Positions 4,485-5,922 of a stretch of 5,922 bases of DNA are shown here, piece after piece. A program made the translations under genes and the position numbers. A model generated the notes under the pieces. That model saw nothing but the letters and a program-made list of their open reading frames with translations. It made no database searches and was not told where the DNA came from. Numbering within the stretch: position 1 is the stretch's first letter; each line of letters begins with the position of its first letter. The DNA comes from Elusimicrobiota bacterium (GTDB lineage: Bacteria > CG03 > SLGR01), in NCBI GenBank assembly GCA_012511615.1, contig JAAZFS010000205.1:1-5922 (forward strand). The letters run 5' to 3'.

Positions 4485-5922
4485 ATGAAGGAATTAATAA
4501 TAGTTGAATCGCCAACAAAAGCGAAAATGATTGAGAGGTTTTTAGAGGGGAGATACAATGTTATATCTTCAATGGGACATGTTCGCGACCTCCCTAGTTA
4601 CAGGTTGGGAGTAAATATAGATAAGGATTTTGAACCAGAATATGAAATTTTAAAGAAGAAGAAAAAACTTCTTGCAGAGATAAAAAAGCTTGCCTCAAAG
4701 GGTGGGATGATTTACCTGGGTATGGATGAAGACCGTGAAGGGGAGGCCATAGGATGGCATCTACTTCAAAGTCTTAAATTGCCCGACCTAGAAAAACGCT
4801 CAGAAAGAATAGTTTTTCACGAAGTGACAAAAGAAGCCCTCACGGACGCGCTTAAGTCTCCTAGAAAAATAGATATGAATCTTGTAGATGCCCAGCAGGC
4901 CAGAAGAATCCTTGATAGGGTGGTGGGCTACAAAATATCTCCTCTTCTTTCCAGGAAAATTCGCCGTGGACTTTCGGCAGGTCGAGTACAATCAGTGGGA
5001 CTTAGGATGATTGTAGAGCGTGAAAGAGAGCGTTTGAAATTTGTACCCAGAGAGTATTTTTCGGTGGCTGGTGAAGTGTCTATAGATGAGAAGCTAATAC
5101 CAGTTGGGCTTTGGGGCCGTTCTGGGAAAAAATATGGAAAATTTGATCTGGGAAAAAAAGATGCAGATCAAGCGGTTAAGGAATCCTTAAAGGGAAAATT
5201 AGAGATAAAAAAAGTTTCTTTAAAGGAAAAGAAACTTAGGGCCTTGCCTCCTTTTATTACATCTACTCTGCAACAGGAAGCCTATAACAAACTTAAATAT
5301 ACCCCTGCAAGAACCATGCGGATAGCCCAGAGACTCTATGAGGGAATAGATATGATAGATGGCCGTGCGGGAGGTTTAATAACTTATATGAGGACCGATT
5401 CGGTAAAGGTATCGCCTGCGGCTTCAAAAAAAGCAGCTGATTATATTAAGAAAAATTTTGGAGACCAGTATTATCCTAAAAAAGCCAATGTATATAAATC
5501 CAGAAAATCGGCCCAAGAAGCCCACGAATGTATCCGGCCCACAGATTTAACACTTGATCCTGATTCTCTGGAAAAAAGTCTTTCCAAAGAGGAAATGATG
5601 CTTTACAAATTGATATGGGAAAGATTTGTAGCCTCGCAGATGGTTCCTGCAGTGATTTCTCAGAAGAGAGTTGACGGAGATGCCGGAGACTATAACTATC
5701 GTATTACTGGCCAAAGTATAGTCTTTGACGGCTATACCCGAGTTTGGGCATCAGGCCTTTCAGAGACCCTTCTGCCAGAAATAAATGAGGGCGATAAATT
5801 TTATTGGAAAAAACTTGAAGCTCTTAAGCATGAGACCAAGCCTCCGCCCAGATATACCCTTGCCACTCTGGTAAGCGAACTGGAAAATAATGGTATTGGA
5901 CGCCCCTCTACCTATGCTACTA
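4485..5922 (+). CDS. topA: DNA topoisomerase I, type IA (3' end cut by window edge)
   Basis: 479 complete codons are present, covering the core of an enzyme usually 700-850 residues long. TopA relaxes negative supercoils through a transient 5'-phosphotyrosine link to one strand. The Toprim domain shows VESPTKAK with Glu8 and the metal-binding DEDREGE with Asp81, Asp83 and Glu85. SAGRVQSVGLR with Arg167 follows (about 164-174). The active-site motif GGLITYMRTDS places the catalytic tyrosine at 301. EAHECIRPTD (345-354) is the next conserved block, with Cys349 where alanine is usual. The sequence stops inside GIGRPSTYAT, so the end of the core and any zinc-ribbon tail lie beyond the edge. The start is three bases after the dprA stop, with only a weak AAGAAAG upstream, consistent with coupled translation. 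The dprA-topA pair is conserved in many bacteria. Confidence 0.97.
   Translation, partial: MKELIIVESPTKAKMIERFLEGRYNVISSMGHVRDLPSYRLGVNIDKDFEPEYEILKKKKKLLAEIKKLASKGGMIYLGMDEDREGEAIGWHLLQSLKLPDLEKRSERIVFHEVTKEALTDALKSPRKIDMNLVDAQQARRILDRVVGYKISPLLSRKIRRGLSAGRVQSVGLRMIVERERERLKFVPREYFSVAGEVSIDEKLIPVGLWGRSGKKYGKFDLGKKDADQAVKESLKGKLEIKKVSLKEKKLRALPPFITSTLQQEAYNKLKYTPARTMRIAQRLYEGIDMIDGRAGGLITYMRTDSVKVSPAASKKAADYIKKNFGDQYYPKKANVYKSRKSAQEAHECIRPTDLTLDPDSLEKSLSKEEMMLYKLIWERFVASQMVPAVISQKRVDGDAGDYNYRITGQSIVFDGYTRVWASGLSETLLPEINEGDKFYWKKLEALKHETKPPPRYTLATLVSELENNGIGRPSTYAT

Noticed and set aside
4800..4991. Minus-strand open frame within topA
   Set aside because: Overlaps the conserved segment that ends in SAGRVQS; no independent support.
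1..5922. CRISPR arrays, tRNA genes, transposase genes, attachment sites
   Set aside because: I looked for regularly spaced repeats, cloverleaf patterns, transposase motifs and paired terminal repeats and found none.

Overview
The window is about 40% GC and reads like a piece of chromosome from a Gram-negative-type or uncultured bacterium. A secreted LysM protein lies directly upstream of the conserved dprA-topA pair, an arrangement I associate with former Deltaproteobacteria and some uncultured phyla. The sequence alone does not fix the phylum. I see no tRNA, rRNA, CRISPR array, insertion sequence or phage gene.

Layout. (1) Positions 1-210, minus strand: the C-terminal catalytic half of a cardiolipin synthase/phospholipase D-type protein. 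It runs off the left edge and looks truncated at its N-terminus. (2) An AT-rich divergent spacer carries a good promoter at 387-415. It leads into a monocistronic gene (446-1957) for a GT4 glycosyltransferase of the bacterial sucrose-phosphate synthase type, which probably makes sucrose-6-phosphate as a compatible solute. No sucrose-phosphate phosphatase is present here. (3) A 268-base gap (1958-2225) starts with an AT-only hairpin overlapping the stop codon. It continues with a locally GC-richer stretch that may be a decayed gene or a structured RNA, and ends with a strong promoter bracketed by a TTAACC/GGTTAA inverted repeat. (4) A tightly packed plus-strand cluster follows: a secreted LysM protein (2226-2972), a small XRE-type DNA-binding protein (2977-3333), dprA (3381-4481) and the first two thirds of topA (4485 to the right edge).

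How they fit together. The LysM and XRE genes are 4 bases apart, and dprA and topA are 3 bases apart. A second promoter probably sits in the 47-base gap before dprA. DprA (single-stranded DNA protection and RecA loading) and TopA (relaxation of negative supercoils) both act on DNA. The LysM protein acts in the envelope. The XRE protein is a candidate regulator of the cluster, with the inverted repeat around the LysM promoter as a possible operator. SPS and LysM have strong Shine-Dalgarno sequences; the XRE gene, dprA and topA do not. I see no clear case for a wholly new system. The best leads are the promoter-bracketing inverted repeat, the near-leaderless dprA start, the truncated cardiolipin synthase and the unexplained intergenic stretch.
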